From Mycobacterium sp. ITM-2016-00318 (GTDB lineage: Bacteria > Actinomycetota > Actinomycetes > Mycobacteriales > Mycobacteriaceae), in the NCBI RefSeq assembly GCF_002968285.2, contig NZ_CP134400.1:5332001-5396000 (forward strand): a stretch of 64,000 bases of DNA, read 5' to 3'. The position numbers were made by a program, and so were the translations under genes. The notes below the pieces were generated by a model that was not told the DNA's origin, did no database searches, and worked only from the letters and a program-made list of their open reading frames with translations. Below, in pieces: positions 34,487 to 42,881 of this stretch. Each line of letters begins with the position of its first letter. The first letter of the stretch is position 1.

Positions 34487-34723
34487 CTACCGCCAGTCGC
34501 GGAACGCATTCATCAATCGGTCGCGGAACGACGGATCCAACGTCTCGTCGTCGACCTTTCCCAAGGTGTCCACCGTCGCGCGAAATTGCTGCAGATAGTT
34601 CGCGCAACCGTCGCATTCGAGCAGATGGACGTCGACACGTGCCCTGGTGTCGGGATCGAGCGATCCGTCGAGATATGAGGTGACGAGCTCGACGAGCTCA
34701 TTGCAGTCCATGTCGCCGGTCAC
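34487..34723 (-). CDS. Zinc-binding anti-sigma factor (ZAS/zf-HC2)
   Basis: A 78-residue protein with the anti-sigma zinc motif His-x3-Cys-x2-Cys in VDVHLLECDGCANYLQQF, following a short N-terminal helix with Cys (MDCNELVELVTSYLDG). No membrane helix is present, so this is a soluble, RsrA/RshA-like anti-sigma factor that could sense redox or metal state. Its ATG overlaps the sigma-factor stop by four bases (ATGA), the classic sigma/anti-sigma arrangement. The ATG at 34711 (MDCNE) is an alternative start. Confidence 0.85.
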   Translation of the reverse strand: MTGDMDCNELVELVTSYLDGSLDPDTRARVDVHLLECDGCANYLQQFRATVDTLGKVDDETLDPSFRDRLMNAFRDWR

Positions 34724-35355
34724 TTCGCATCCTTCAGATAGTCCTCGAGCACCTGTCGTACCGCGGCCCGTCCGCGGTGGAGGAGCACGCGCTGATTGGC
34801 CACGCTGATGTCCAGCAGCTCACGCACTTCGGCCGAGTCGAAACCCAGCATGTCGCGCGTCGTCACCACGACTCGCTGTCGCTCCGGCAACTTCTCGAGT
34901 TGGTTGCGTGCGACGGTGATGAGTTCGTCGCCGAGCACCGCGCCCTCCGGCGTTTGCGGAAAGGGCTCGGGCGCAGCATCTTCGCGCCAGTGGCCGGGCC
35001 ATTCGTCGTCGGCCGCGCGGAAGCGCCCGGAGTCCACCGTGCCGCCGGTGAAGGCCATCACTTCCACCTCCGTATCACGCCGTTCCCTCAGGGCGCGCGC
35101 TTTGGCGATGTTGATGAGGATGCTGAAAAGCCATGTGCGCAAAGAAGTCCGGCCCTCGAACTTGGGAATGCCTTTGATCAGCGCGATCCATGCTTCCTGC
35201 ACCACTTCCTCGGCGCTGGCGTGGGTTCGCACGTATCCGCGGGCGACGCGCAGCATCGACGGCGTGTGGCGGTCGACCAACGCGGCGTAGACCGCCTCAT
35301 CGCCGACCCGCAGGCCCGCGATGACAGCGGTCTCGTCGCTTGCAGCCGTGGTCAT
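34720..35355 (-). CDS. ECF RNA polymerase sigma factor
   Basis: A 211-residue extracytoplasmic-function sigma factor. Region 2 is LVDRHTPSMLRVARGYVRTHASAEEVVQEAWIALIKG... with RTWLFSILINIAKAR; an acidic linker (AAPEPFPQTPEGA) follows; region 4 is LEKLPERQRVVVTTRDMLGFDSAEVRELLDIS with VANQRVLLHRGRAAVR. It is encoded between a YkgB-like membrane protein and its zinc anti-sigma factor with four-base overlaps on both sides, so all three are one transcript. An autoregulated promoter upstream of 35861 is expected but I could not define it. Confidence 0.88.
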   Translation of the reverse strand: MTTAASDETAVIAGLRVGDEAVYAALVDRHTPSMLRVARGYVRTHASAEEVVQEAWIALIKGIPKFEGRTSLRTWLFSILINIAKARALRERRDTEVEVMAFTGGTVDSGRFRAADDEWPGHWREDAAPEPFPQTPEGAVLGDELITVARNQLEKLPERQRVVVTTRDMLGFDSAEVRELLDISVANQRVLLHRGRAAVRQVLEDYLKDAK

Positions 35356-35861
35356 CTGGGCGACAGCGTAACCATTTCAGCGGTCAACCGGGCCGAGCGC
35401 AGGGCATCGGTGAGGGTCCAGATCGACAGGCCGAGCAGCGCCACGTCCTTGATGAGGAACTGGCCCGATGTCGACAGCATCGGGAATCCGGCCTGCGACG
35501 CCTCGAATACGCCGGGCGTGGTGAACAGGAACGTGATCGTCGCGGCGAACAGCCCGATCGCGATGACGCTGCCGATGGCCGACAGGCGCGGTGCCCACGG
35601 CTTCACCGCCAACAGCACCGCCGCGGCGACTTCCACCGCACCGAGCAGCGCGGAGAACGTGGTGACGGAGAAGAGGTCGTACATCCAGCTCATCAGGGGA
35701 CTGTTGACCACCAGTGGTTCGATGCCGTATGCCTCGAAGGACGTGAATTTCATCAGGCCGATCCAGCCGATGACGACCACGAGGCCGTAACGGGCGAAGT
35801 GCCCGGCGAGACCGTCGAGGGCCGTAGCCGGTGAAGCGGTGGTGTTGAGAGTGTCGGTCAT
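35352..35861 (-). CDS. YkgB/DUF417-family membrane protein
   Basis: A 169-residue protein with about four membrane helices (FARYGLVVVIGWIGLMKF..., FSALLGAVEVAAAVLLAV, IGSVIAIGLFAATITFLF and a C-terminal helix). TSFEAYGIEPLVVNSPLMSWMY is a DUF417/YkgB signature; related proteins in E. coli (RclC) answer reactive chlorine. As the first gene of a sigma/anti-sigma operon it may be part of the stress-response output or sensing. AAGAAGGAG precedes the ATG at 35861 with eight bases of spacing. Confidence 0.82.
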   Translation of the reverse strand: MTDTLNTTASPATALDGLAGHFARYGLVVVIGWIGLMKFTSFEAYGIEPLVVNSPLMSWMYDLFSVTTFSALLGAVEVAAAVLLAVKPWAPRLSAIGSVIAIGLFAATITFLFTTPGVFEASQAGFPMLSTSGQFLIKDVALLGLSIWTLTDALRSARLTAEMVTLSPR

Positions 35862-35971
35862 GACGTCGGCTCCTTCTTCAGATCTTCAATGGTTGTATCT
35901 GCTCAGTGCCGACGACGAGTCGAACCGTTACACGTCTGCCGGGACGGGGCGCGGACGAGGACGATGGAGGC

Positions 35972-36504
35972 GTGCCCGAGGGTGACACCGTGTACGCACT
36001 GGCCCGCCGCCTCGACGAGGCGCTGCGCGATCGCGTGCTGACCCACGGCGAACTGCGGGGGTGCCCGCACATGCGACGGCGGACCTCGCCGGGCACACCG
36101 TGCTGGCTCATGTCACGCACGGCAAGCATCTGCTGACCCGGCTCTCCGGCGATCTGACACTGCACACCCACCTAGGCCTCTCGTCGCAGCCCTGCTCGAC
36201 CAGCGGTGCGTGGCGGGGTTCGGCAACCTGTGGGCCAACGAGTTGTGCTTCCTGCGCGGACACAATCCGTGGACACCGGTCGCAGATGTCGACGTACCGG
36301 CGGTGTTGGACGTGGGGGCCAGGGCGCTGCGTCATTCGGCGACGGTCCTCGGCGCGATGCAGGTGACGGGTGACCGGCCGTGCGGGCCGCCCGTGCCTGC
36401 GGTGCGGAACCCGGGTCCGCGTCGTCGCCGAGGTCGCGAACGACCCGCAGCGGCGCCGGACCTGGTGGTGTCCAGCCTGCCAGCCCGAACCGGGGTGCGG
36501 CTGA
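35972..36504 (+). pseudogene. nei: Degraded endonuclease VIII (Nei/Fpg family)
   Basis: It begins normally: a GTG after GATGGAGG gives (M/V)PEGDTVYALARRLDEAL, where Pro-Glu is the catalytic N-terminus of Nei. A G5 run at 36057-36061 shifts the frame, after which ADLAGHTVLAHVTHGKHLLTRLSGD continues in a second frame. At about 36180 the middle of the gene is missing; AGFGNLWANELCFLRGHNPWTP resumes in a third frame. The zinc finger CLRCGTRVRVV...WWCPACQPEPG lies in yet another frame up to TGA 36502-36504. At least three frame changes and a deletion mean no functional protein. Nei excises oxidised pyrimidines. Confidence 0.85.
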
Positions 36505-36505
36505 C

Positions 36506-37123
36506 TCAGTGCCGCGGTGTGAGCGACGCCTCGAAGAACGCCAGTTCCAGCCGCATGGCACGCCGATAGGCGCTGCGCACGGCAGGCGTGTCGGGCTGTT
36601 CGTCGAGCAGCCGTTCCAACGCCGCGGCGGTCGACTCGAATTCGGGGTCGGCGTAGGTCTGCACCCACTGCGCGTACGGCCCGGCGGTCTCGGCGTCGAG
36701 CGACGTTCCGAGCCACGCGTACAGGCGCATGCAGGGGGTCATGGCCGCGAAGATCACGCCCAGATCCTGCGTCGCCGCCGTTGCGAGAAGGAACTCGGTG
36801 TAGGCGAGGGTCGCAGGCAACGGCTCGACGCCGGCCATGTCGATACCCCAGGAGCCTGCGTAGGAGCCGTGTAGTCCCAGCTCATGCCGCACCCCGGCGA
36901 GAAGATCGGCCAAGGTGAGCAGAGTCGAGGTGTCGGTGCTGCGAGCGAGCGCCAAAGCATATGCGCGCGCGAAGGATTCGAGGAAGAAGGCGTCCTGGGC
37001 GAGGTAGCCCGCGAACGCCTCTTTGGACAGCGAGCCGTCGCCGATACCCCGGACGAACGGATGCGCGAGCACGTCGGCGGCGACATCGGCGCTGTCCGAC
37101 CACAGTGCAGCAGACAGTGTCAC
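36506..37123 (-). CDS. TenA-family aminopyrimidine aminohydrolase/thiaminase II-like
   Basis: A 205-residue all-helical TenA protein. Expected active-site features are AMTPCMRLYAWLG (catalytic Cys) and the C-terminal Glu in RAMRLELAFFEAS; GYLAQDAFFLESFARAYALAL and HELGLHGSYAGSWG also match. TenA proteins salvage the thiamin pyrimidine (aminopyrimidine hydrolysis); some actinobacterial members act on other amines. It is followed upstream by a 74-residue gene only ten bases away on the same strand, probably one transcript. It abuts the nei pseudogene, whose stop overlaps its 3' end region. Confidence 0.82.
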   Translation of the reverse strand: MTLSAALWSDSADVAADVLAHPFVRGIGDGSLSKEAFAGYLAQDAFFLESFARAYALALARSTDTSTLLTLADLLAGVRHELGLHGSYAGSWGIDMAGVEPLPATLAYTEFLLATAATQDLGVIFAAMTPCMRLYAWLGTSLDAETAGPYAQWVQTYADPEFESTAAALERLLDEQPDTPAVRSAYRRAMRLELAFFEASLTPRH

Positions 37124-37133
37124 GTCGGACCGA

Positions 37134-37358
37134 TCAGCGCTTCAGCCAACCCTTGACAGCGTCCAGGTCCCTGGATGTGGACATCAGGATGTTGTCCTTG
37201 TACAGCGCGCCCCCGCTGATCGCGTGGCTGCCCTGCCAGACGATGTGAACGCGATCGGGCCTGCGTAGGTAGTAGTCGCTGCGGTCGGCGTCCCTGTGCT
37301 GCCAGCCGGCCTGCTCGGCAAGGCTGATCACCTCGTCGCGCTCGGCGGTTGCCGTCAT
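37134..37358 (-). CDS. Conserved small hypothetical protein
   Basis: A 74-residue protein (ends DAVKGWLKR) with a compact alpha/beta pattern: AERDEVISLAEQAGW, DYYLRRPDRVHIVWQG, ALYKDNILMSTSRD. A strong GAGGAGGT is six bases from the ATG at 37358. Similar small proteins occur widely in mycobacteria but without known function. It is the first gene of the likely two-gene transcript with TenA. Confidence 0.7.
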   Translation of the reverse strand: MTATAERDEVISLAEQAGWQHRDADRSDYYLRRPDRVHIVWQGSHAISGGALYKDNILMSTSRDLDAVKGWLKR

Positions 37359-37400
37359 GGCACGTACCTCCTCTGTTGCATGGCTACGCTATCGCCGAGT

Positions 37401-38132
37401 TCAGACCTGAGACAAACCGCCGTCGACGCACAGTTCGACACCTGCGACGAAGCTGCTCTCATCGCTGGCCAGGAACAGGGCCGCCGCTGCTATCTCCTCG
37501 GGTCGACCGAGGCGGCCGATCGGGATCGTCGATGCCAGTTCCGAGCGGACCGCTTCGGGCACGGATTCGAACATCGCGGTGTCGGTGGGGCCGGGACTCA
37601 CGACGTTGACCCTGATCCCCCGCGGTGCCAGTTCGGTGGTCCACGTGCGCGCCAACGCCCGCACCCCGGCCTTGGCCGCGCCGTAGACGCTGAACCTCTC
37701 GGTGCCGACATTGGCGGCGATCGAGCCGACGAGGACCACCGTTGCACCTCGAGTCATCAGAGGCAGCGCCGACTGCACGGCGAACAACAGGGACCGGAGG
37801 TTGACTCCGACGAGACGATCGAAGTGGTCCTCGGTGATGCTGTCGATACTGCTGGGTTCGCTGAAGCCGGCGTTGACGACTAGGACGTCGATCCGGCCGG
37901 AACGCGAGCCGACTTGATTGACAACGGCTTTGACATCGTCGAGCCTGCCCGCATCGGCCTGCACCGCGTGCGAACGCTGCCCGACACGAACGTGGGCCGC
38001 ATCGAGGTCGGCCTGCCGGCGGCCGGTGAAGTACACCTCGGCACCTTCGGCGGCGAACCGTTGCGCGATCGCCAGCCCGATGCCGCTGGCGCCGCCGATC
38101 ACCAACGCCACCTTGTCGTCGAGTCTGCTCAT
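37401..38132 (-). CDS. Short-chain dehydrogenase/reductase (classical SDR)
   Basis: A 243-residue classical SDR. The cofactor motif is IGGASGIGLAIA, the first strand ends YFTGRR (Arg favouring NADP), the structural motif is VNAGFS instead of NNAG, the catalytic Ser is in VLVGSIAA and Tyr-Lys in YGAAKAG. The C-terminal GRLGRPEEIAAAALFLASDESSFVAGVELCVDGG is standard FabG-like sequence. Substrate unknown. It stands on its own between the 74-residue gene and the ECF42 sigma gene. Confidence 0.84.
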   Translation of the reverse strand: MSRLDDKVALVIGGASGIGLAIAQRFAAEGAEVYFTGRRQADLDAAHVRVGQRSHAVQADAGRLDDVKAVVNQVGSRSGRIDVLVVNAGFSEPSSIDSITEDHFDRLVGVNLRSLLFAVQSALPLMTRGATVVLVGSIAANVGTERFSVYGAAKAGVRALARTWTTELAPRGIRVNVVSPGPTDTAMFESVPEAVRSELASTIPIGRLGRPEEIAAAALFLASDESSFVAGVELCVDGGLSQV

Positions 38133-38141
38133 CGCCGAACT

Positions 38142-39290
38142 CTAGCCCCGGCGGAGCGCGGTGGCACGCAGCGTGAGGTGGTTGCGTTCGGCCATGCTCT
38201 GCGCCTTCTCGGCCGCCTTCACATAAAGCTCGACCGCTGTCTCGATGTCGCCGGCCCGCTCGTGAAAATAGGCCCTCGCCGCGGTGTGTCGCGGAAGCTT
38301 CTGGTCAAGCCTTTCGAGGGCGGCCAGGCCGGCCTGCGGGCCCTCGGCTTCACCGACCGCGACAGCGCGGTTGAGCTGCGCGACAGGATTGTCGGTGAGA
38401 CGGACCAGCTCGTCGTACCACTCGACGATCTGCACCCAGTCGGTCTCGTCGGCCACCCTGGCGTCGGCATGCAGCGCCGCGATGGCGGCCTGCGCCTGAT
38501 ATTCGCCGAGCCGGTCACGCGCCAGCGCGGCCTGCAGCACGGCCACGCCCTCGGCGATCAGATCGGTGCGCCACAGAGTGCGGTCCTGGTCGGCCAGCGG
38601 CACCAGGCTGCCGTCGGCGCGGGTCCTTGCGTCGCGTCTGGCGTGGTGGAGGAGAAACAGGGCGAGCAGCCCGGCGACCTCTGGGTGGTCGGTCGTCGCG
38701 AACAGCTGGCGGGCCAGCCTGATCGCCTCCGCCGCCAGGTCGACGTCTCCGCCGTAGCCTTCGTTGAACACCAGATAGAGCACCTTGCACACCGTGCGTA
38801 GATCGCCTGCACGATCCAGCCGGACGTCTACGACGGTCCGCTTGGCTCGTGAAATCCGTTGCGCCATGGTCGATTCGGGAACGAGGTAGGCCTGTGCGAT
38901 CTGGCGCGTGGTGAGACCGCCGACAGCCCGCAGTGTGAGGGCGACCGCCGAGGACGGACTCAGGCTCGGGTGAGCGCACAGAAAGTACAGGGCCAGGGTG
39001 TCGTCAGTGGTTTCGGTCGGTCCCGGCGGCACGTCGGCCGCCAGAGATTCTCGGTTCCGTCGCGCGGAGTCGGCTCGTGCGAAGTCGACGAAGCGGTGCC
39101 AGGCGGTGGCGACAAGCCACCCCTTAGGGTCGTCGGGCGGGTTTTCTGGCCACGTCTCGACGGCCCGGATCAGCGCCTCCTGTACGGCGTCCTCCGCGGT
39201 GGCGAAGTCCGCCCCGCGGCGGACGAGGACCGCCAACACGCGCGGGATGAGCTCACGTAGCCGAGCCTCGTCCACCGCGCCGGAGGACAT
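38142..39290 (-). CDS. ECF42-like sigma factor with C-terminal TPR-type domain
   Basis: A 382-residue sigma factor. Region 2 is near the N-terminus (LIPRVLAVLVRRGADFATAEDAVQEALIRAVETW with DPKGWLVATAWHRFVDFARAD), region 4 is PSSAVALTLRAVGGLTTRQIAQAYLVPESTMAQRISRAKR, and the long C-terminal half (about 190-382) is helical with TPR-like repeats (GDIETAVELYVKAAEKAQ), as in the ECF42 group. These sigma factors have no anti-sigma factor but are paired with DGPF/YCII proteins, exactly as here: the DGPF gene stop overlaps its ATG by one base (TGATG). Confidence 0.86.
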   Translation of the reverse strand: MSSGAVDEARLRELIPRVLAVLVRRGADFATAEDAVQEALIRAVETWPENPPDDPKGWLVATAWHRFVDFARADSARRNRESLAADVPPGPTETTDDTLALYFLCAHPSLSPSSAVALTLRAVGGLTTRQIAQAYLVPESTMAQRISRAKRTVVDVRLDRAGDLRTVCKVLYLVFNEGYGGDVDLAAEAIRLARQLFATTDHPEVAGLLALFLLHHARRDARTRADGSLVPLADQDRTLWRTDLIAEGVAVLQAALARDRLGEYQAQAAIAALHADARVADETDWVQIVEWYDELVRLTDNPVAQLNRAVAVGEAEGPQAGLAALERLDQKLPRHTAARAYFHERAGDIETAVELYVKAAEKAQSMAERNHLTLRATALRRG

Positions 39291-39697
39291 CACTCCGTGA
39301 CGGTGGCCGGAGAGCCCATGAAGGGCCGCACCTCGAGCCACTCGTGGATCGGCCTGCCGCCGGCCCCCGGCGCTGCCGACAACTCGCCCGCGAGTTCGAC
39401 GGCGCGCTCGAATGAATCGACGTCGATGATCATGAAGCCGGCGATCAGGTCCTTGGTCTCGGCGAACGGGCCGTCGGTAACCGGTGGCCTGCCCTCGCCG
39501 TCGTGGCGGACCCATGCCCCATCGGCAGACAGGGCCTGGCTGTCGACGTATTCGCCGCTGTCCTTGAGGCGGTCCGCGAAGTCGTCCATGTACTTGATGT
39601 GCGCCTCGACCTCCGCGGGCGTCCACTGGTCCATCGGCACGTCGTTGACCGCTGCGGGTGCGCCTCGGTAATGCTTGAGGAACAGGTACTTCGCCAT
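39290..39697 (-). CDS. DGPF/YCII-domain protein, ECF42 partner
   Basis: A 135-residue YCII-like protein. The defining motif appears as TDGPFAETKDLIAGFMIIDVDSFERAVELA, and EVRPFM ends the domain. Such proteins are the conserved neighbours of ECF42 sigma factors and are thought to act in sensing or in the induced response. AAGGGAGA precedes the ATG at 39697. It is the first gene of the two-gene unit. Confidence 0.86.
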   Translation of the reverse strand: MAKYLFLKHYRGAPAAVNDVPMDQWTPAEVEAHIKYMDDFADRLKDSGEYVDSQALSADGAWVRHDGEGRPPVTDGPFAETKDLIAGFMIIDVDSFERAVELAGELSAAPGAGGRPIHEWLEVRPFMGSPATVTE

Positions 39698-39984
39698 CGT
39701 TTTCTCCCTTCAGGTTCGCGACCCTAGTTGGTCGCACATCCCTGGGACGGAGCCGTCAAGGCGTTCTCGACATCCCCGCGAGAATTCTGGGCGACCGGGT
39801 GCTGGCACCACGGCGACAAGCCGGTGACCCCGCCCTGATGTCCAGTGTGGCTTCGCCAAGAGGAACCCGGCGTTCGCTAGCCGTGAAGTCAAGATCGGTC
39901 AACGCTTTGCGGCTGGCTGTGACGGGTGAACGCGCGCAGTACGGGTATGCGGCACGGATCAACGACACCACTGAGGGGCGAACG
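39698..39984. other. Intergenic region without a clear gene
   Basis: This 287-base stretch separates the DGPF gene (minus) from a small acidic ORF (plus). Frames crossing it have no recognisable homology, and no strong inverted repeat was seen. It presumably holds the promoters for both directions. Confidence 0.4.
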
Positions 39985-40125
39985 ATGAACCAATCGGGTA
40001 TGGCCCGGAAGGGCATCGACCCTGACGCCGATCCGGAGATCAAGACATCGGGCACTGAACAGCCGGACCAGGCCGAGGGTGAAGCGGACGACGCGGAAAC
40101 CGGAGAGGCTTCGACCGAGGGTTAG
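39985..40125 (+). CDS. Small acidic protein (46 residues), function unknown
   Basis: The translation begins MNQSGMARKGIDPDADPEI and ends GEASTEG; it is rich in Asp, Glu, Pro and Thr, with no hydrophobic core. GAGGGG precedes the ATG by about eight bases. It may be a disordered small protein, and is one of three such acidic mini-genes in this window (see 42882 and 49095). Confidence is limited because low-complexity frames arise easily in this GC-rich DNA. Confidence 0.42.
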   Translation: MNQSGMARKGIDPDADPEIKTSGTEQPDQAEGEADDAETGEASTEG

Positions 40126-40212
40126 AGGGCTACGTTTGCGCGTCGGCCGGTGTGGTAGTCCACCGTCGTCCGCCGAGTAGACCGTGTATGCATTGCGAGG
40201 AGGTGACGTCTG

Positions 40213-40926
40213 GTGACGACGGACCGGGGCCCGGCCGAGGAGTTGGCAGGTGCGTTCGCCCGCATCTCGGGAATGTTGCTCAGCGAGGCGACAGTCGCGA
40301 CCGCCCTTTCGACGGTGACGTCGCTCGCCTCGGACACAATCGCCGGCAGCACCGGATCGGGTGTCAGCCTGCTCGATTCCTCCGGGCAGCGGATCACGTC
40401 CGCGGCAACGGATCGTCTGGTGGAACAACTCGACGACCTTCAGTACCACCTGGACGAAGGGCCGTGCCTGACCGCGTGGCGCGATCTCACTGTGATCCGC
40501 TCTTCCGGCTCCGGTGATCAGCGGTGGCCGTCGTGGCGGCCGCGAGCCCAGGAGATGGGCCTGCGTTCCTTCATCAGCGCACCGTTGATCCACGGCGAAG
40601 ACGCGCTCGGTGCCATCAAGGTCTATTCGACCGCCGTCGAGGCGTTCGACGATCGTGATGAAGACCTGCTGCGGCGCTTTGCCGCGCAGGCGGCGATATT
40701 CGTCGCCAATGTCCAGACGGTCCGCGCCGCAGAACACCTCAGCGATCGGCTCAAGGAGACACTGCGCGCCCGCGAATTGATCGCGATGGCGCGCGGCATC
40801 GTGATGGAACGCCGAAAGGTGGGACCCGATCAAGCCTTTCGCGAGCTGGCGGCCGAGTCTTACCGCAGCAGGCGGCTCCTGCACGATGTTGCGGCAAGCA
40901 TCGTCGCTTCTCCGGCGGACGGCTGA
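40213..40926 (+). CDS. GAF-ANTAR RNA-binding antiterminator
   Basis: A 237-residue protein. An N-terminal GAF domain (about 10-165; LDEGPCLTAWRD and SFISAPLIHGEDALGAIKVYS) is followed by a C-terminal ANTAR domain (about 170-230; LSDRLKETLRARELIAMARGIVMERRKVGPDQAFRELAAES) that binds paired hairpins in nascent RNA to prevent termination. The GTG start at 40213 follows GAGGAGGTGA. It is followed six bases later by a 95-residue gene and faces a broken homologue on the other strand. Confidence 0.86.
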   Translation: MTTDRGPAEELAGAFARISGMLLSEATVATALSTVTSLASDTIAGSTGSGVSLLDSSGQRITSAATDRLVEQLDDLQYHLDEGPCLTAWRDLTVIRSSGSGDQRWPSWRPRAQEMGLRSFISAPLIHGEDALGAIKVYSTAVEAFDDRDEDLLRRFAAQAAIFVANVQTVRAAEHLSDRLKETLRARELIAMARGIVMERRKVGPDQAFRELAAESYRSRRLLHDVAASIVASPADG

Positions 40927-40932
40927 CCGCCG

Positions 40933-41220
40933 ATGACGACCCCCGGCGACCTGCGTCAGCGCTTCAACCAGGCGTTCGAGGCGGCCGACCTGACGCTCGA
41001 CGAACTGTGGATGCGCTACTTCAGCCTCGGCGGAAACGCGGGTCACTTCGAGCTGGACGCGTATCTCAACGGAGCGATCGCACTGCCTCCGCTGCAGCAC
41101 GACATTCTCGCGCAGGCAATCAACGAGCGACTCGACGAGATGGCGCCGCCGCGTGCTCCCTACAGTGACGACTTCCATCGGGTCGACCCAATAGACGAGG
41201 GCGGGCCCGCAGCGCCGTGA
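40933..41220 (+). CDS. Small conserved protein downstream of GAF-ANTAR gene
   Basis: A 95-residue helical protein (LRQRFNQAFEAADLTLDELWMRYFSLGGNAGHFELDAYLNGA) not assigned to a named family. It starts six bases after the GAF-ANTAR stop, so the two are one transcript, and the pairing suggests a linked role. The Pro/Asp-rich tail looks disordered. Confidence 0.68.
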   Translation: MTTPGDLRQRFNQAFEAADLTLDELWMRYFSLGGNAGHFELDAYLNGAIALPPLQHDILAQAINERLDEMAPPRAPYSDDFHRVDPIDEGGPAAP

Positions 41221-41228
41221 GAGCCGGC

Positions 41229-41905
41229 TCAAGAATCGCCGCGGGTCGCGATGACCTCGTGCGCGATGTCGACCAGTGGAGTGTTCTTTTTCCTGCGAGA
41301 GCCGCCGCAGCATGTCGAACGCAGCAACGTCGTGGATGTCGAAGCACTCCATGAGGATTCCCTTGGCCTGACCGATGCGATCCCTGCTCGCCACCGCTGA
41401 GCGAAGCTGCTCGCTCTCGAGGTTGGACGTGATCGCCGCGACGGCGTGGGCGGCGAGCACCGCTCCGGTCGTCTGTCGTTCGGCATCCCGTTCCGTCGGC
41501 TGGTAGTTGATAGGTGAGCGCCCCCGCCGTCCGCTCGTGTGTGTACAGCCGGAAAGAGAGCCCGCTGAGGACACCGAGCTTGCGGGCAGCGGCGGAGTAG
41601 GCGGGCCATCGACTCTCTTGTCGAAAGTCCTCGGTGCGTACGACATCGTCGTGGAGCGCCGCATCGATGCACGGCCCTTCTTGCAGCGCGTGCTGCAGTT
41701 CGTCGAGTTCATGCGGCACCTCGTCGGTACCGGCATGCGATTCGAACGTCCGACCCATCTTGAAAGGGAGTATCCCTGGGATCAGCTCCACCGCGGCCTT
41801 GCTCACCGCTTCGAGAACGGTCTCCGCGGAGCGTGGTGCCACGACGGCGCGGGCCAGCTCGGCCATCCGCACCGCCAGCCGATCATTGGCGGCTGAGCCA
41901 TGCAC
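41229..41905 (-). pseudogene. Frameshifted GAF-ANTAR gene
   Basis: Reading from 41905, a GAF domain starts well (AELARAVVAPRSAETVLEAV...DELQHALQEGPCIDAALHDDVVRTEDF) and runs to about 41510, where homology continues in a second frame (PTERDAERQTTGAVLAAHAVAAI, then the ANTAR part RIGQAKGILMECFDIHDVAAFDML). A second shift in an A/T5 run at 41287-41291 moves the end (NTPLVDIAHEVIATRGDS) into a third frame. Each shift is one base. If not sequencing errors the gene is inactive. It faces an intact GAF-ANTAR gene. Confidence 0.8.
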
Positions 41906-41964
41906 CCCGCTTGCCCGGTCAACGCTTGATCAAACCGGCCGGCCGCACATCGGACCCTAAGCGC

Positions 41965-42794
41965 TCATCCGCGGTACTTCGCCACCTGCTCGGCGTACTC
42001 GTCGAGCAGACGCAGCGACTCGTCACGCGGCTTGGTCGGCAGCAGCAGCGCAAGCTGGCCGAAGCCCAGTTCCTCGGTGGCGCCCCAGTAGCCGGGATCG
42101 ACGGGTGTGCCGAATTGCGCGAGCGGAACATCATGGCCTGCGCCGTCGCGCATCTCGTTGATGCGCTGGGTCAGCCGTTCGACCGGAAGCGGGTTGGAGA
42201 TCCAGCCGGCGCCGTGGCGGACCACCCGCTTGACGGTGGCGTTGGAGTCGCCGCCGATGAATATCGGCGGGTGCGGCTTGCGAACCGGCTTCGGACGCAG
42301 ATAGGACGAGCCGAACTCGACATAGGCGCCGTGGTACTCGGCGGGTTCGTTGGTCCACAGCGCCTTGATGGCCTCGATCCGTTCGTCGAGCAGGGCGCCC
42401 CTCGTCTTGGGATCGGTGCCGTGGTGGCGCAATTCCTCGATGTTCCACCCCGCCCCGACGCCGAATACGAAGCGACCGTTGGAGATCAGGTCGATGCTTG
42501 CGGCCTCTTTCGCCGTGATGATCGGATCACGCTGGATGAGCAGAGCGATTCCGGTGACCAACCGATCTTCGACGTCACCGCCGCGGCGGCGGCCAGCGTC
42601 ACGAACGGGTCCAACGTCCGGTAGTAGATGGACGGCAACTCGCCGCCCATCGGATACGCCGACTCGCGGCTGGCGGGGATGTGCGTGTGCTCGGCGATCG
42701 ACAGCGCTTCGAACCCGCGCTCCTCGACGGCGCGCGCCAAGGAGACCGTGTCGATTGTGTCGTCGTTGACGAACGTCGAGATCCCGATCTGCAT
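41965..42794 (-). pseudogene. Frameshifted LLM-class F420-dependent oxidoreductase
   Basis: The N-terminal part (MQIGISTFVNDDTIDTVSLARAVEERGF...YRTLDPFVTLAAAAAVTSKI) and the rest (LVTGIALLIQRDPIITAKEA...NGRFVFGVGAGWNIEELRHHG...PPIFIGGDSNATVKRV) lie in two frames that meet near 42563-42572. Inserting one base would join them into one luciferase-like monooxygenase-fold protein of about 276 residues, the usual size for F420-dependent LLM enzymes. All family motifs are present, so the lesion is recent or a sequencing error. Confidence 0.82.
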
Positions 42795-42881
42795 GTGCGC
42801 TGGCAACGCTCGCTCACATGGCGCTATTCCCCCCGCGCCGCCTCGATGATTCGCGGCGGCCGCTGCGGGTAGTCCGGTGCA

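Noticed and set aside
35862..35971. ECF-type promoter for the YkgB-sigma operon (TGTAACGG ... CGTC)
   Set aside because: The two elements are only 9-12 bases apart, too close for a normal ECF -35/-10 pair.
38142..39737. A longer start for the ECF42 sigma factor in the same frame (531 codons)
   Set aside because: The extension overlaps the DGPF gene and is its shadow; the TGATG overlap and sigma region 2 fix the start at 39290.
41287..41291. Programmed frameshift at the A/T5 run
   Set aside because: A second, unrelated frameshift about 220 bases upstream in the same gene makes loss of function the simpler explanation.
39889..41736. A 615-codon minus-strand frame through the GAF-ANTAR region
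   Set aside because: Only about 90 codons near its start match a real ANTAR protein; the rest is antisense to the intact GAF-ANTAR and 95-residue genes.
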